Below are positions 1 through 6,656 of a stretch of DNA of 7,686 bases, one piece after another; positions within the stretch are counted from its first letter, which is position 1; every line of letters starts with the position of its first letter. The translations under genes and the position numbers were made by a program. Location: positions 1 through 7,686 of the forward strand of contig JASHRK010000270.1 in the NCBI GenBank assembly GCA_030037405.1. Reading direction: 5' to 3'. The notes under the pieces were generated by a model. It was not told the DNA's origin and did not search any database. It saw only the letters and a program-made list of their open reading frames with translations. The DNA is from Acidimicrobiales bacterium. GTDB taxonomy: Bacteria; Actinomycetota; Acidimicrobiia; Acidimicrobiales; Bog-793.

Positions 1-43
1 AAGACCAGGTCAGCCGCACGCCCTCGTCATCTGTCGAGCCCAC

Positions 44-50
44 GAGGAGG
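44..50 (+). promoter_or_regulatory. Ribosome binding site of hpf
   Basis: GAGGAGG lies 7 nt before the ATG at 58 and is a near-perfect Shine-Dalgarno sequence. It decides the start in favour of ATG 58 over the out-of-frame ATG at 53. Bases 1-43 show no promoter I can recognise and may be the end of an upstream gene; the second frame stays open until a TAG at 65-67. Confidence 0.75.
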
Positions 51-57
51 CAATGCG

Positions 58-465
58 ATGGATATAGCCGTTCACGGCCGCCGTGTCGAGGTACCGGAAC
101 AGGTTCGCCATCTCGCCACTTCGAAGGTGGAGCAGCTCGGGAAGTACCTGAACGGGATGGAACGCGCCGAGCTGTACTTCTCCGACGGCAAGAAGGGCCG
201 TTCCGCCGATCCGGTCACCTGCGAGCTCATGATGGAGGGGCACGGTCACGTCGTGCGTGCCCAGGGAGCCGGCGCGAGCCCCGATGCGGCGCTGGCGGCG
301 GCGATCGACAAGGCGGGCCTTCGGCTCGCCAGGTTGAAGCGTCGCCTGGTGGCACGCTCCCGACCTCGCCACAAGGCGTCGCGAGGGCTTGGCGAGGGCG
401 AGCTTGGTGAGGGTGAGCCCTCGGGCGCCCAGGGTGCGGACGCTGGCGACATCGAGGGGCCCTGA
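58..465 (+). CDS. hpf: Short ribosome hibernation promoting factor (HPF/RaiA family)
   Basis: This is a 135-residue protein. Residues 1-100 match the HPF/RaiA (S30AE) fold: an N-terminal MDIAVHGRRVEVPEQVR strand-helix, the KVEQLGKYL helix, a central strand with GHVVRAQGAG, and a second helix rich in Ala and Lys/Arg (DAALAAAIDKAGLRLARLKRRL). The family binds the 30S decoding region and inactivates or protects ribosomes in starvation or stress. Long-form HPFs, common in actinobacteria, carry an extra C-terminal domain of about 55 residues that drives 100S dimer formation. That domain is absent here. The chain instead continues into a basic stretch (RSRPRHKASR) and a Gly/Glu-rich tail containing a duplicated LGEGE, then ends with IEGP. 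The start is ATG 58 with a strong ribosome binding site. It is followed by miaA after 25 nt. Family assignment is confident; the role of the tail is unknown, and RaiA is an equally valid name. Confidence 0.87.
   Translation: MDIAVHGRRVEVPEQVRHLATSKVEQLGKYLNGMERAELYFSDGKKGRSADPVTCELMMEGHGHVVRAQGAGASPDAALAAAIDKAGLRLARLKRRLVARSRPRHKASRGLGEGELGEGEPSGAQGADAGDIEGP
382..423 (+). repeat. Tandem 15-bp repeat inside an 8-bp inverted repeat, 3' end of hpf
   Basis: Two copies of GCTTGGYGAGGGYGA (387-401 and 402-416, differing at two positions) encode LGEGE twice. They are bracketed by an inverted repeat, CGAGGGCT (382-389) and AGCCCTCG (416-423), with a 26-nt loop. The repeat is directly visible; that it folds in RNA or matters is inference. 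Confidence 0.6.
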
Positions 466-490
466 CGCGCTGGCGGGGACCTGAGCGTCT

Positions 491-1423
491 GTGCCGGCGC
501 TGAAGGACCTCGCCATAGTAGGTGCCACGTCCACCGGGAAGACGCAGCTAGCTGCCCGTATCGCCGATCTCGTTCCGCCGGCCGGGCTCGTCTCGGTGGA
601 CGCCTTCGCCGTGTACCGCGGGATGGACGTCGGCACGGCGAAGCCGACCCGTCCGGCCGACACGGCTAGCCGCCATCCCTGGGCCCTCGTCGATCTCGTC
701 GACGCGAGCGAGGAGTACTCCGTCGCCGAGTTCCAGTCGGCGGCCCGTCGAGCGATCGCCCAGCTCCACGACGCCGGTCGTCCCGCCCTCCTCGTCGGTG
801 GCACCGGGCTCTACCACCGGGCGGTCGTCGACGAGCTCGAGCTCCCGGAGAGGTATCCCGACGTCGCCCAGAGGCTCTTCGACGAGGCGGGAGAGCCGGG
901 CGGCGCCCTTGCGTTGCACTCCCGCCTGAGAACGCTCGATCCCGTCGCCGCCGACAGGTTGGAACCTTCCAACGTGCGGCGAGTGGTGCGGGCGCTCGAG
1001 GTGACCGAGGGAAGCGGGCAGCGTTTCTCCGAGTTCGGGCCTGGGCTCGAGGTCTACCCTCCGACGAGCACTCTCATGGTGGGTCTTGCCCTTGATCGCG
1101 ATGAGCTCGACAGCCGGCTCGCCGAACGCCTGAGGGCCCAGATGGACGAGGGTCTCCTCGAGGAGGTGGGCGCCCTTGCGGCCGCACCCGGGGGGCTCTC
1201 CCGGACGGCCCGCCAGGCGATCGGCTATCGCGAGCTGCTCGGGCACATTGCAGGTTCTCTGAGCTTGGAGGAGGCGCTCGCAGAGACCCTGAGGCGGTTG
1301 AAGAGCTTCGCGAGGAGACAGGAGTCTTGGTTCCGCCGGGACCCGAGGATCGTGTGGTTCGAGGCGGGCGCCGACGGGCTCGCAGGGGACGTCGTCGAGT
1401 GGTGGGAGACTCGGTGCCGGTGA
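491..1423 (+). CDS. miaA: tRNA dimethylallyltransferase MiaA
   Basis: The 310-residue product transfers a dimethylallyl group from DMAPP to N6 of A37 in tRNAs that read codons starting with U; MiaB later acts on the i6A37 product. The length is normal for the family. Visible motifs are the P-loop GATSTGKT at residues 11-18, VDAFAVYRGMDVGTAKPT (the substrate-binding DS..VY.GMDIGTAKP block, in a variant form), EEYSVAEFQ, VGGTGLYHRAV from about residue 103, and the C-terminal RQESWFRRD from about residue 276. The start is GTG 491. It has only a weak GGGGAC 10 nt upstream, but it places the P-loop at the usual distance from the N-terminus and no better start exists. The stop TGA (1421-1423) lies inside the start region of dapF. 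The miaA-dapF-hflX order is typical of actinobacteria. Confidence 0.96.
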   Translation: MPALKDLAIVGATSTGKTQLAARIADLVPPAGLVSVDAFAVYRGMDVGTAKPTRPADTASRHPWALVDLVDASEEYSVAEFQSAARRAIAQLHDAGRPALLVGGTGLYHRAVVDELELPERYPDVAQRLFDEAGEPGGALALHSRLRTLDPVAADRLEPSNVRRVVRALEVTEGSGQRFSEFGPGLEVYPPTSTLMVGLALDRDELDSRLAERLRAQMDEGLLEEVGALAAAPGGLSRTARQAIGYRELLGHIAGSLSLEEALAETLRRLKSFARRQESWFRRDPRIVWFEAGADGLAGDVVEWWETRCR

Positions 1424-2274
1424 CAAAGCTCTCCTGTCTCAAGTACCACGCGCTCGGCAACGACTTCCTCATCGCTCTCGACCTCCACGCAGGAGGCGAC
1501 GGGCTCCGAGAGAGCGATGCGAGCGACATGGCCCGCCGGTTGTGCGATCGTCACCGCGGGGTCGGCGCCGACGGGGTGATCCTCGTGCACCCTCCTCAGG
1601 CCGGAGGCGACGTCGCCATGGAGCTGCGCAACGCCGACGGCGGGAGAGCCGAGACGAGCGGCAACGGGCTGCGCTGCCTCGTTCTCGCCCTTGTCGAGTC
1701 AGGCACCGTCGCAGGACCCCGCGCCACGGTGGAGACCGACGGAGGGGTCGTGGAGGGAAGCGTCCTTCCCGGGCGAAGCCAGGACGGCGCCGAGGTTCGG
1801 GTGTCTATGGGAAGAGCGAGAGTCGGGCCGCCCGATCAAAAGGAGCTCATGGCGGGTGCCTACTTCGAGGAGCGCCGGGTCAGCACCGGCAACCCCCATC
1901 TCGTGCTTATCGGCCGTTCGCTCGAAGGCGTCGACCTCGCCGCCGTCGGCCCGTCGCTCTCCCGCTCCATCCCCGGAGGCCAGAACGTCGAGGTCGTCGC
2001 GCCCGACGGTTCGGGGGGGCTCGACCTCGTCGTCTTCGAACGCGGCGTCGGCATCACCGAGGCCTGCGGGAGCGGCAGCTGCGCCGCCGCCGCAGCCGCA
2101 AGGGCGGCCGGGCTCAGTGGGGACAGGGTTCCGGTCAGGAACCCCGGCGGGGTCCTCGTCGTCGACCTGGCCGGTGCGCTCGAGTCGCCTGCCATCGCGC
2201 TCACCGGTCCCGCCTGCCGCATCGCCCGAGTCGAGGTCGAGATAGAGCTCGGCGTGCCCGAGGGCGTTCGTTGA
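1414..2274 (+). CDS. dapF: Diaminopimelate epimerase DapF, first catalytic Cys replaced by Ser
   Basis: DapF converts LL- to meso-diaminopimelate in the cytoplasm, the last shared step before lysine and peptidoglycan. From GTG 1414 the product has 286 residues, normal for the family. GGGAG at 1404-1408, 5 nt upstream, supports this start; GTG 1420, which forms GTGA with the miaA stop, is a close alternative. Signature blocks are KYHALGNDFL near the N-terminus, NADGGRAETSGNGLRC, STGNPHLVLIG, and the second active-site block GITEACGSGSCAAA with Cys218. Known DapF enzymes use two cysteines as acid/base, and the first sits in the A-x-CGNG motif (Cys73 in E. coli). Here that position is Ser82 (AGC, 1657-1659), while the second Cys is kept. 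The rest of the fold looks intact, so the gene is not decayed. Whether it is an efficient epimerase is open. It overlaps miaA and hflX. Confidence 0.94.
   Translation: MPVTKLSCLKYHALGNDFLIALDLHAGGDGLRESDASDMARRLCDRHRGVGADGVILVHPPQAGGDVAMELRNADGGRAETSGNGLRCLVLALVESGTVAGPRATVETDGGVVEGSVLPGRSQDGAEVRVSMGRARVGPPDQKELMAGAYFEERRVSTGNPHLVLIGRSLEGVDLAAVGPSLSRSIPGGQNVEVVAPDGSGGLDLVVFERGVGITEACGSGSCAAAAAARAAGLSGDRVPVRNPGGVLVVDLAGALESPAIALTGPACRIARVEVEIELGVPEGVR
2260..2273 (+). promoter_or_regulatory. Ribosome binding site and TTG start of hflX
   Basis: GAGGG at 2260-2264 lies 6 nt before a TTG at 2271-2273 that shares bases with the dapF stop (TTGA). This fixes a rare start codon for hflX. No ATG or GTG lies nearby in frame upstream of the conserved REKIVLVGV segment. 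Confidence 0.6.
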
Positions 2275-3533
2275 CGCTCATCGACCGCCGCTTACGGGAG
2301 AAGATCGTCCTCGTCGGTGTGGTGTCGTGGCCCCGTACGGCCGAGGAGGTCGAGGCGAGCCTCGACGAGCTTGCGCTCCTCGTCGACACGGCGGGAGCAG
2401 ACGAGGTGGCTCGAGTCCTGCAGCGCCGGGAGGCGCCAGACCCGGCGACCTACATCGGGCGGGGCAAGGCCGAGGAGCTGCGGCAGGTCTCCGAGAGCGT
2501 CGATGCCGACACAGTCGTGTTCGACGAGGAGCTCTCTCCTGCCCAGCAGCGCAACCTGGAGCGCATGCTCGGTCGCACCGCCATCGACCGCACCGCCGTC
2601 ATCCTCGACATCTTCGCCCAGAACGCCCATACCGAGGAGGGCCGGGCCCAGGTGGAGCTGGCGCTATTGCAGTACCGGCTGCCTCGCCTGAGAGGCAAGG
2701 GGCTCGCCCTCTCCCAGCAGGCCGGTCGGATCGGTACGAGAGGGCCTGGCGAGACGAAGCTCGAGGAGGACCGGCGGAGGATCATGCGGCGGATCCGGAA
2801 GCTCGAAGAGGAGCTGCGGGGCCTCGAGGCGACCCGTGCCACCCAGCAGCGGTCGCGCCGCCGCGGAGCTCTCAGGACCGTCTCGCTCGTCGGGTACACG
2901 AACGCCGGCAAGTCGACGTTGCTCAACCGCTTGACCGATGCGGGCGTGCTCGTCGAGAACCGTCTCTTCTCCACGCTCGATCCCCGCACGCGCCGGCTCG
3001 AGCTCCCCGGCGGCGAGCTCATCCTCATGACCGACACCGTCGGCTTCGTGCGCAAGCTGCCGCACCAGCTCGTGGACGCCTTCCACGCGACCCTGGACGT
3101 CGTGATCTCTGCCGATCTCCTCCTGCACGTCGTGGACGGGTCGGCCCGCGACCCGGCCGGCCAGATAGACGCCGTAAGGGCAGTTCTCGCCGAGATCGGG
3201 GCGAGCGACGTCCCCGAGCTGCTGGCGATCAACAAGGCCGATCTAGCCCCAGACCAAGCCGCCAAGCTCTCGGCGGCGCACGAGGGGGCTCCCGTGCTGT
3301 CGGCCGCGACGGGCGGCCAGGTGCCCGAGCTGATGCGGCGGGTGGCGGACCGGCTCCGGGCCTCCGACCGGGTGGTCGAGCTCGCCGTCCCCGTCGCCCG
3401 TGGCGACGTCGTCGCCGCCATCCACCGGGAGGGCGAGGTCGTGGGGGAGCGCTACGAAGGCGAGACCGTGCGCGTGCAGGCGAGGCTGGACGAGAGGGGA
3501 ACGTGGCGTTTCTCGGAGTACGTGCTGCCATGA
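2271..3533 (+). CDS. hflX: Ribosome-associated GTPase HflX
   Basis: HflX is a GTPase that binds the 50S subunit and splits stalled or stress-damaged 70S ribosomes. The 420-residue product has the HflX N-terminal domain (ATYIGRGKAEEL, FDEELSPAQQRNLE, DRTAVILDIFAQNAHTEEG, then LSQQAGRIGTRGPGETKLE), a basic coiled-coil linker (EEDRRRIMRRIRKLEEELRGLE), and a TRAFAC-class G domain. In the G domain, G1 is GYTNAGKST at 208-216, G3 is DTVGF at 255-259 and G4 is NKAD at 321-324. A short C-terminal domain ends in RFSEYVLP. The start is a TTG within the dapF stop, supported by GAGGG upstream, and implies translational coupling. The stop overlaps the dapC start as ATGA. Length and motifs are those of a functional protein. 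Confidence 0.96.
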   Translation: MTLIDRRLREKIVLVGVVSWPRTAEEVEASLDELALLVDTAGADEVARVLQRREAPDPATYIGRGKAEELRQVSESVDADTVVFDEELSPAQQRNLERMLGRTAIDRTAVILDIFAQNAHTEEGRAQVELALLQYRLPRLRGKGLALSQQAGRIGTRGPGETKLEEDRRRIMRRIRKLEEELRGLEATRATQQRSRRRGALRTVSLVGYTNAGKSTLLNRLTDAGVLVENRLFSTLDPRTRRLELPGGELILMTDTVGFVRKLPHQLVDAFHATLDVVISADLLLHVVDGSARDPAGQIDAVRAVLAEIGASDVPELLAINKADLAPDQAAKLSAAHEGAPVLSAATGGQVPELMRRVADRLRASDRVVELAVPVARGDVVAAIHREGEVVGERYEGETVRVQARLDERGTWRFSEYVLP

Positions 3534-4696
3534 CGGCGAGCCCAACGGGGAGGACCGCCCCCTTCGTGCCGCCGGTCTATCCCTTCGACAAGCTGACGCC
3601 CTTCGCCGAGATCGCCTCGCGCCATGCGGGCGGGCTCGTGGACCTCTCGATCGGGACGCCTTTCGATCCCCCTTCCAAGGCGGTGATCGACGCTCTCGCA
3701 AGCTCCGGAGCCGAGCGCGGCTACCCCTCCTCGGCCGGCTCGAGCGAGCTGCGTGAGGCCGCGGCCCGTTGGATCGAGAGACGCTTTGCCGTCGCAGTCG
3801 ATCCCCTCGGAGAGTTGGCCGCCTGCATAGGGACGAAAGAGCTCGTCGCCGGCGTCCCGCAGTGGCTGCGCTTGAGGGCGCCCGGTCGTGACACGGTGCT
3901 CTGCCCCGACCTTGCATATCCCACCTACGCCATGGGCGCCACGCTCGCCGGCTGCCGTGCCGTCGGCGTGCCTGCTTCTTCGCAGGGGACTCTCGATCTT
4001 GCTGCCATCGACCCGGAGGACGCCGATCGCGCCCTCTGCCTCTGGGTGAACTCGCCGGGCAACCCGGCCGGTCAGCTCGAGGATCTCGGGGCGTGCGCCA
4101 CGTGGGGTCGATCGCACGGGGTCGTCGTCTTCTCGGACGAGTGCTACGTCGAGTTCACCTGGGCGGGACGCCCTCGCTCCATCCTCGAGCATGGCCTCGA
4201 GGGGGTCGTGGCCGTCCACTCGCTCTCGAAACGTTCGAACCTCGCCGGCGCCCGCGCCGGTGTCTATGCCGGGGACGCCGACGTAGTGGGCTATCTGGCG
4301 GCGCTGAGACGCCACGCCGGCTTCATGGTCCCCGGCCCGGTGCAGCACGCTGCCGCCGTGGCGCTCGACGACGACGAACAGGTGGAGGTCCAGCGGGGCC
4401 GCTACCTGGAGCGCCTCGAGTACCTTGCGGCGGCCCTCGAGGGCGCGGGCGTGCCCGTGGACAAGCCGGAGGGCGCCTTCTACCTGTGGGTTCCCGCCCC
4501 CGAGTGGCTGGGCGGAGCGACGGGGACCGAGAGCCTCGGGGTGCGCCTCACACGCTGGCTTGCCGAGCGCGGGGGAGCTCTCGGCAGCCCTGGTGAGGCT
4601 TACGGGGAAGCAGGCTCTGCTCACCTCAGGCTGGCGCTCGTGCAACCGATGGAGAGGCTCGAGCTGGTCGCGAAGCGGCTTGTGCAGTCGCCCTGA
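3530..4696 (+). CDS. dapC: N-succinyl-LL-diaminopimelate aminotransferase DapC (actinobacterial type)
   Basis: This is a 388-residue fold-type I PLP aminotransferase, predicted to make N-succinyl-LL-DAP from N-succinyl-2-amino-6-ketopimelate using glutamate. Visible features: an N-terminal PPVYPFDKLTPF and LSIGTPFDPP substrate segment, GYPSSAGSSELREA, the cofactor-binding NSPGNP with Asn174, SDECY with Asp203 and Tyr206, the PLP Schiff-base Lys234 in HSLSKRSNLAGARAG, and a C-terminal HLRLALV with Arg367, the expected carboxylate-binding Arg. These segments resemble the actinobacterial DapC family rather than ArgD-type enzymes. The start ATG 3530 overlaps the hflX stop, with GGAG 11 nt upstream at 3515-3518; the stop overlaps the dapD ATG (TGATG). 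Placement directly before dapD and dapE supports the substrate. From sequence alone, class I aminotransferase is certain; DapC is very likely. Confidence 0.9.
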   Translation: MTASPTGRTAPFVPPVYPFDKLTPFAEIASRHAGGLVDLSIGTPFDPPSKAVIDALASSGAERGYPSSAGSSELREAAARWIERRFAVAVDPLGELAACIGTKELVAGVPQWLRLRAPGRDTVLCPDLAYPTYAMGATLAGCRAVGVPASSQGTLDLAAIDPEDADRALCLWVNSPGNPAGQLEDLGACATWGRSHGVVVFSDECYVEFTWAGRPRSILEHGLEGVVAVHSLSKRSNLAGARAGVYAGDADVVGYLAALRRHAGFMVPGPVQHAAAVALDDDEQVEVQRGRYLERLEYLAAALEGAGVPVDKPEGAFYLWVPAPEWLGGATGTESLGVRLTRWLAERGGALGSPGEAYGEAGSAHLRLALVQPMERLELVAKRLVQSP

Positions 4697-5529
4697 TGGA
4701 AGCCGAGCGCGAGGAGATCGAGAGCCTCTGGTCGCGGCGCGAGGGCGGTGAGGCTCTCGCCGGGGACTCTGAGGCGCTCGCGGCGGTGAGGCGGGCCATC
4801 GACCTGCTCGACTCCGGCGCCGCGCGGGTGGCCGAGATCGACGCAGGCACCGGGGAGGTCAGGGTCAACGAGTGGCTGAAGCGCGCCATCCTGCTCCTGT
4901 TCTCCCTGAGCGAGATGTCGACGATCGAGGTGGGCCCGTTCGAGTACGCGGACAAGCTCCCGCTCAAGCGGGGCTTCGCGGAGCGCGGCGTACGCGTCGT
5001 CCCGGGCGCCTCGGCGAGGTGGGGCTCCTACATCGCTCCGGGCGCCATCTTGATGCCGAGCTACGTCAACATCGGCGCCAGGGTTGGCGCCTCGACGATG
5101 GTCGACACCTGGGCGACCGTCGGGTCCTGCGCCCAGATCGGCGAGCGGGTCCACCTCTCGGGCGGAGTCGGCATCGGAGGTGTGCTCGAGCCTCCCAACG
5201 CTGTTCCCGTCGTCGTGGAGGACGATTGCCTCATAGGGAGCCGCAGCATGGTCACGCAGGGAGCCAGGGTCGGTCGCGGATCGGTGCTCGGCGAAGGCAC
5301 GATCCTCAACCCGGGGATACCTGTGATCGACTCCGAGACAGGCGAAGAGCTCGGTCGGGGAACCGTCCCGCCCTGGTCGGTGGCGGTGGGGGCGTCGCGC
5401 CGCCGGGCGTTCGCCGGGGGCGAGTTCTACCTGCCCTGCGTGCTCGTCCTGCGGAGGCTGACCGAGGGCGAGCGCCACGACAGGGCGCGCCTGAACGAGA
5501 TCCTCCGAACCCATGGGATCTCGACGTGA
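4696..5529 (+). CDS. dapD: Tetrahydrodipicolinate N-succinyltransferase DapD (E. coli-like type)
   Basis: DapD transfers succinyl from succinyl-CoA to tetrahydrodipicolinate, opening the succinylase route to DAP. The 277 residues match the length and layout of the E. coli-like enzyme (about 274). There is an N-terminal helical domain (DLLDSGAARVAEID, VNEWLKRAILLLFSL), then a left-handed beta-helix of hexapeptide repeats from about residue 100 to 205. This contains PSYVNIGA, the near-invariant TMVDTWATVGSCAQIG with Asp137, and HLSGGVGIGGVLEP. A C-terminal segment follows (SETGEELGRGTVPPWSV, GEFYLPCVLV). Aligned by eye to E. coli, the second proposed catalytic residue (Glu189, in GARSEV) is Met185 here (GSRSMV, codon 5248-5250), and a nearby Glu is Gln188. 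Many actinobacteria, including Mycobacterium tuberculosis, use a longer and different DapD, so the type is notable. There is no strong ribosome binding site; coupling to dapC by TGATG is likely. Confidence 0.94.
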   Translation: MEAEREEIESLWSRREGGEALAGDSEALAAVRRAIDLLDSGAARVAEIDAGTGEVRVNEWLKRAILLLFSLSEMSTIEVGPFEYADKLPLKRGFAERGVRVVPGASARWGSYIAPGAILMPSYVNIGARVGASTMVDTWATVGSCAQIGERVHLSGGVGIGGVLEPPNAVPVVVEDDCLIGSRSMVTQGARVGRGSVLGEGTILNPGIPVIDSETGEELGRGTVPPWSVAVGASRRRAFAGGEFYLPCVLVLRRLTEGERHDRARLNEILRTHGIST

Positions 5530-6656
5530 GCGGGCAGGAGCTCCTCGAGCTGGCGGCAGAGCTCGTCGACATCCCTTCGGTCAGCCACGACGAGAAGGCC
5601 ATCGCCGACTTCGTCGAGACACGGCTCACCGGCGTCGCCGGCGACACCCTCGAAGTGATCCGTCTCGGCGACAACGTCTGCGCAAGGACTCGGCTCCGCC
5701 TTCCTCAGCGGCTGATCCTCGCCGGCCACCTGGACACGGTGCCAGCGAACGGGAACGGGCGGGCGCGCATCGCAGACGGCGTCCTCCACGGGCTCGGCTC
5801 GGCGGACATGAAGGGGGGCGATGCCGTCTTCCTCGAGCTCGCCTCCGCCGTGGCGGCAGGACGGGTGCGACCGACCTCGGACCTCACCTGGGTCTTCTAC
5901 GTCTGCGAGGAGGTGGAGACGAGGTACAACGGCCTCTTGCAACTCGAGGCGGAGGCTCTCGAGTGGCTGGAGGGCGACGCCGCCATCCTCGGCGAGCCGA
6001 CGGCCTGCGCCGTCGAGGCGGGTTGCCAGGGTGTGCTCGACGTCGTCGTGGAGGTGAGAGGGGAGCGTGCCCACACGGCGCGGCCCTGGATGGGCGTGAA
6101 CGCTCTCCACCGGCTCGGCCCCGTGCTCGATGCCATCGAGGCGTACGAGCCCCGGCGACCTGTCGTCGACGGCTGCGAGTACCGGGAGGCCCTGCAGGCG
6201 GTACGAGCCGAGGCTGGGATCGCGAACAACGTCGTCCCTGACCTCGCTCGGATCGTGGTGAACCATCGTTTCTCGCCGGATCGGTCCGCGGAGGAGGCCT
6301 TTTCGGCGCTGCGGGCGATCATCGATCCCTTTCTGGACGAGAGCGCTGGAGACTCGGTCGTCCTTGCCGCCTCGAGCAAGGCGGCAGCGCCCTTCCTCTC
6401 CCACCCGCTGCTCGCGTCGCTCGTCGAGGCGAGCGGGGCGGCCCCCGCGGCCAAGCTCGGGTGGACCGACGTGAGCTACTTCGCCTCCCGGGGCGTGCCC
6501 GCGGCCAACTTCGGGCCGGGAGAGCCGACGCTCGCCCACAATGCCGGGGAGTGCGTCAGTGCTGAGCAGCTCGAGCGGGCGTTCCGCGTGGTCTGCGCCC
6601 TCGCCGGCAGTGACGTCGAACCGATGCTCGGCGGCGCACTGCCGGCAGATCTCTGA
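5526..6656 (+). CDS. dapE: Succinyl-diaminopimelate desuccinylase DapE (actinobacterial type)
   Basis: DapE is a dinuclear-zinc M20 peptidase-family enzyme that hydrolyses N-succinyl-LL-DAP to LL-DAP and succinate, giving the substrate of DapF. The product has 376 residues, normal length. Expected metal and catalytic residues are present: His68 in AGHLDTVP, Asp94 in GSADMKGGDA, catalytic Glu128 and ligand Glu129 in YVCEEVETRYNGL, Glu157 in LGEPT, and His338 in AHNAGE. The middle dimerisation domain starts near GCQGVLDVVVEVRGERAHTARPW. The CEEVE..YNGL form of the Glu-Glu block is that of actinobacterial DapE. The start GTG 5526 overlaps the dapD stop (GTGA), with no clear ribosome binding site, so coupling is likely. 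It is the last gene of the operon, and its 3' end carries inverted repeats. Confidence 0.94.
   Translation: MSGQELLELAAELVDIPSVSHDEKAIADFVETRLTGVAGDTLEVIRLGDNVCARTRLRLPQRLILAGHLDTVPANGNGRARIADGVLHGLGSADMKGGDAVFLELASAVAAGRVRPTSDLTWVFYVCEEVETRYNGLLQLEAEALEWLEGDAAILGEPTACAVEAGCQGVLDVVVEVRGERAHTARPWMGVNALHRLGPVLDAIEAYEPRRPVVDGCEYREALQAVRAEAGIANNVVPDLARIVVNHRFSPDRSAEEAFSALRAIIDPFLDESAGDSVVLAASSKAAAPFLSHPLLASLVEASGAAPAAKLGWTDVSYFASRGVPAANFGPGEPTLAHNAGECVSAEQLERAFRVVCALAGSDVEPMLGGALPADL
6603..6646 (+). repeat. 10-bp inverted repeat at the 3' end of dapE
   Basis: GCCGGCAGTG (6603-6612) is perfectly complementary to CACTGCCGGC (6637-6646), with a 24-nt loop. It lies in the last codons of dapE and also downstream of lexA on the other strand. 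It could form a stable RNA hairpin in either transcript; this is inference. Confidence 0.55.

Noticed and set aside
320..490. Frameshifted remnant of a long-form HPF C-terminal domain
   Set aside because: None of the three forward frames after residue 100 contains anything like the C-terminal HPF domain, so a simple frameshift does not explain the short form.
590..660. MiaA block VDAFAVYRGMDVG departs from the common DSMQVYRGMDIG form
   Set aside because: The residues between Asp and Tyr vary in the family (E. coli has SALI there), so this is not a lost catalytic residue.
1327..1413. N-terminal extension of dapF from ATG 1327
   Set aside because: The added residues are Arg-rich and lie within the miaA coding sequence in another frame. 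The conserved DapF N-terminus begins near 1423, and a ribosome binding site supports 1414.
1542..2270. Upstream extension of the hflX frame over dapF
   Set aside because: It reads as Arg/Pro-rich noise overlapping the whole of dapF. HflX homology begins just after TTG 2271.
2327..3529. Upstream extension of the dapC frame over hflX
   Set aside because: It is a low-complexity Arg/Gly/Pro translation antiphase to hflX. DapC homology begins at ATG 3530.
3452..4645. A 397-codon minus-strand frame opposite dapC
   Set aside because: It is antisense to a motif-complete aminotransferase, with no recognisable domain and no good ribosome binding site.
4872..5525. Upstream extension of the dapE frame over dapD
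   Set aside because: It is an Arg-rich shadow of dapD. DapE similarity starts at GTG 5526.
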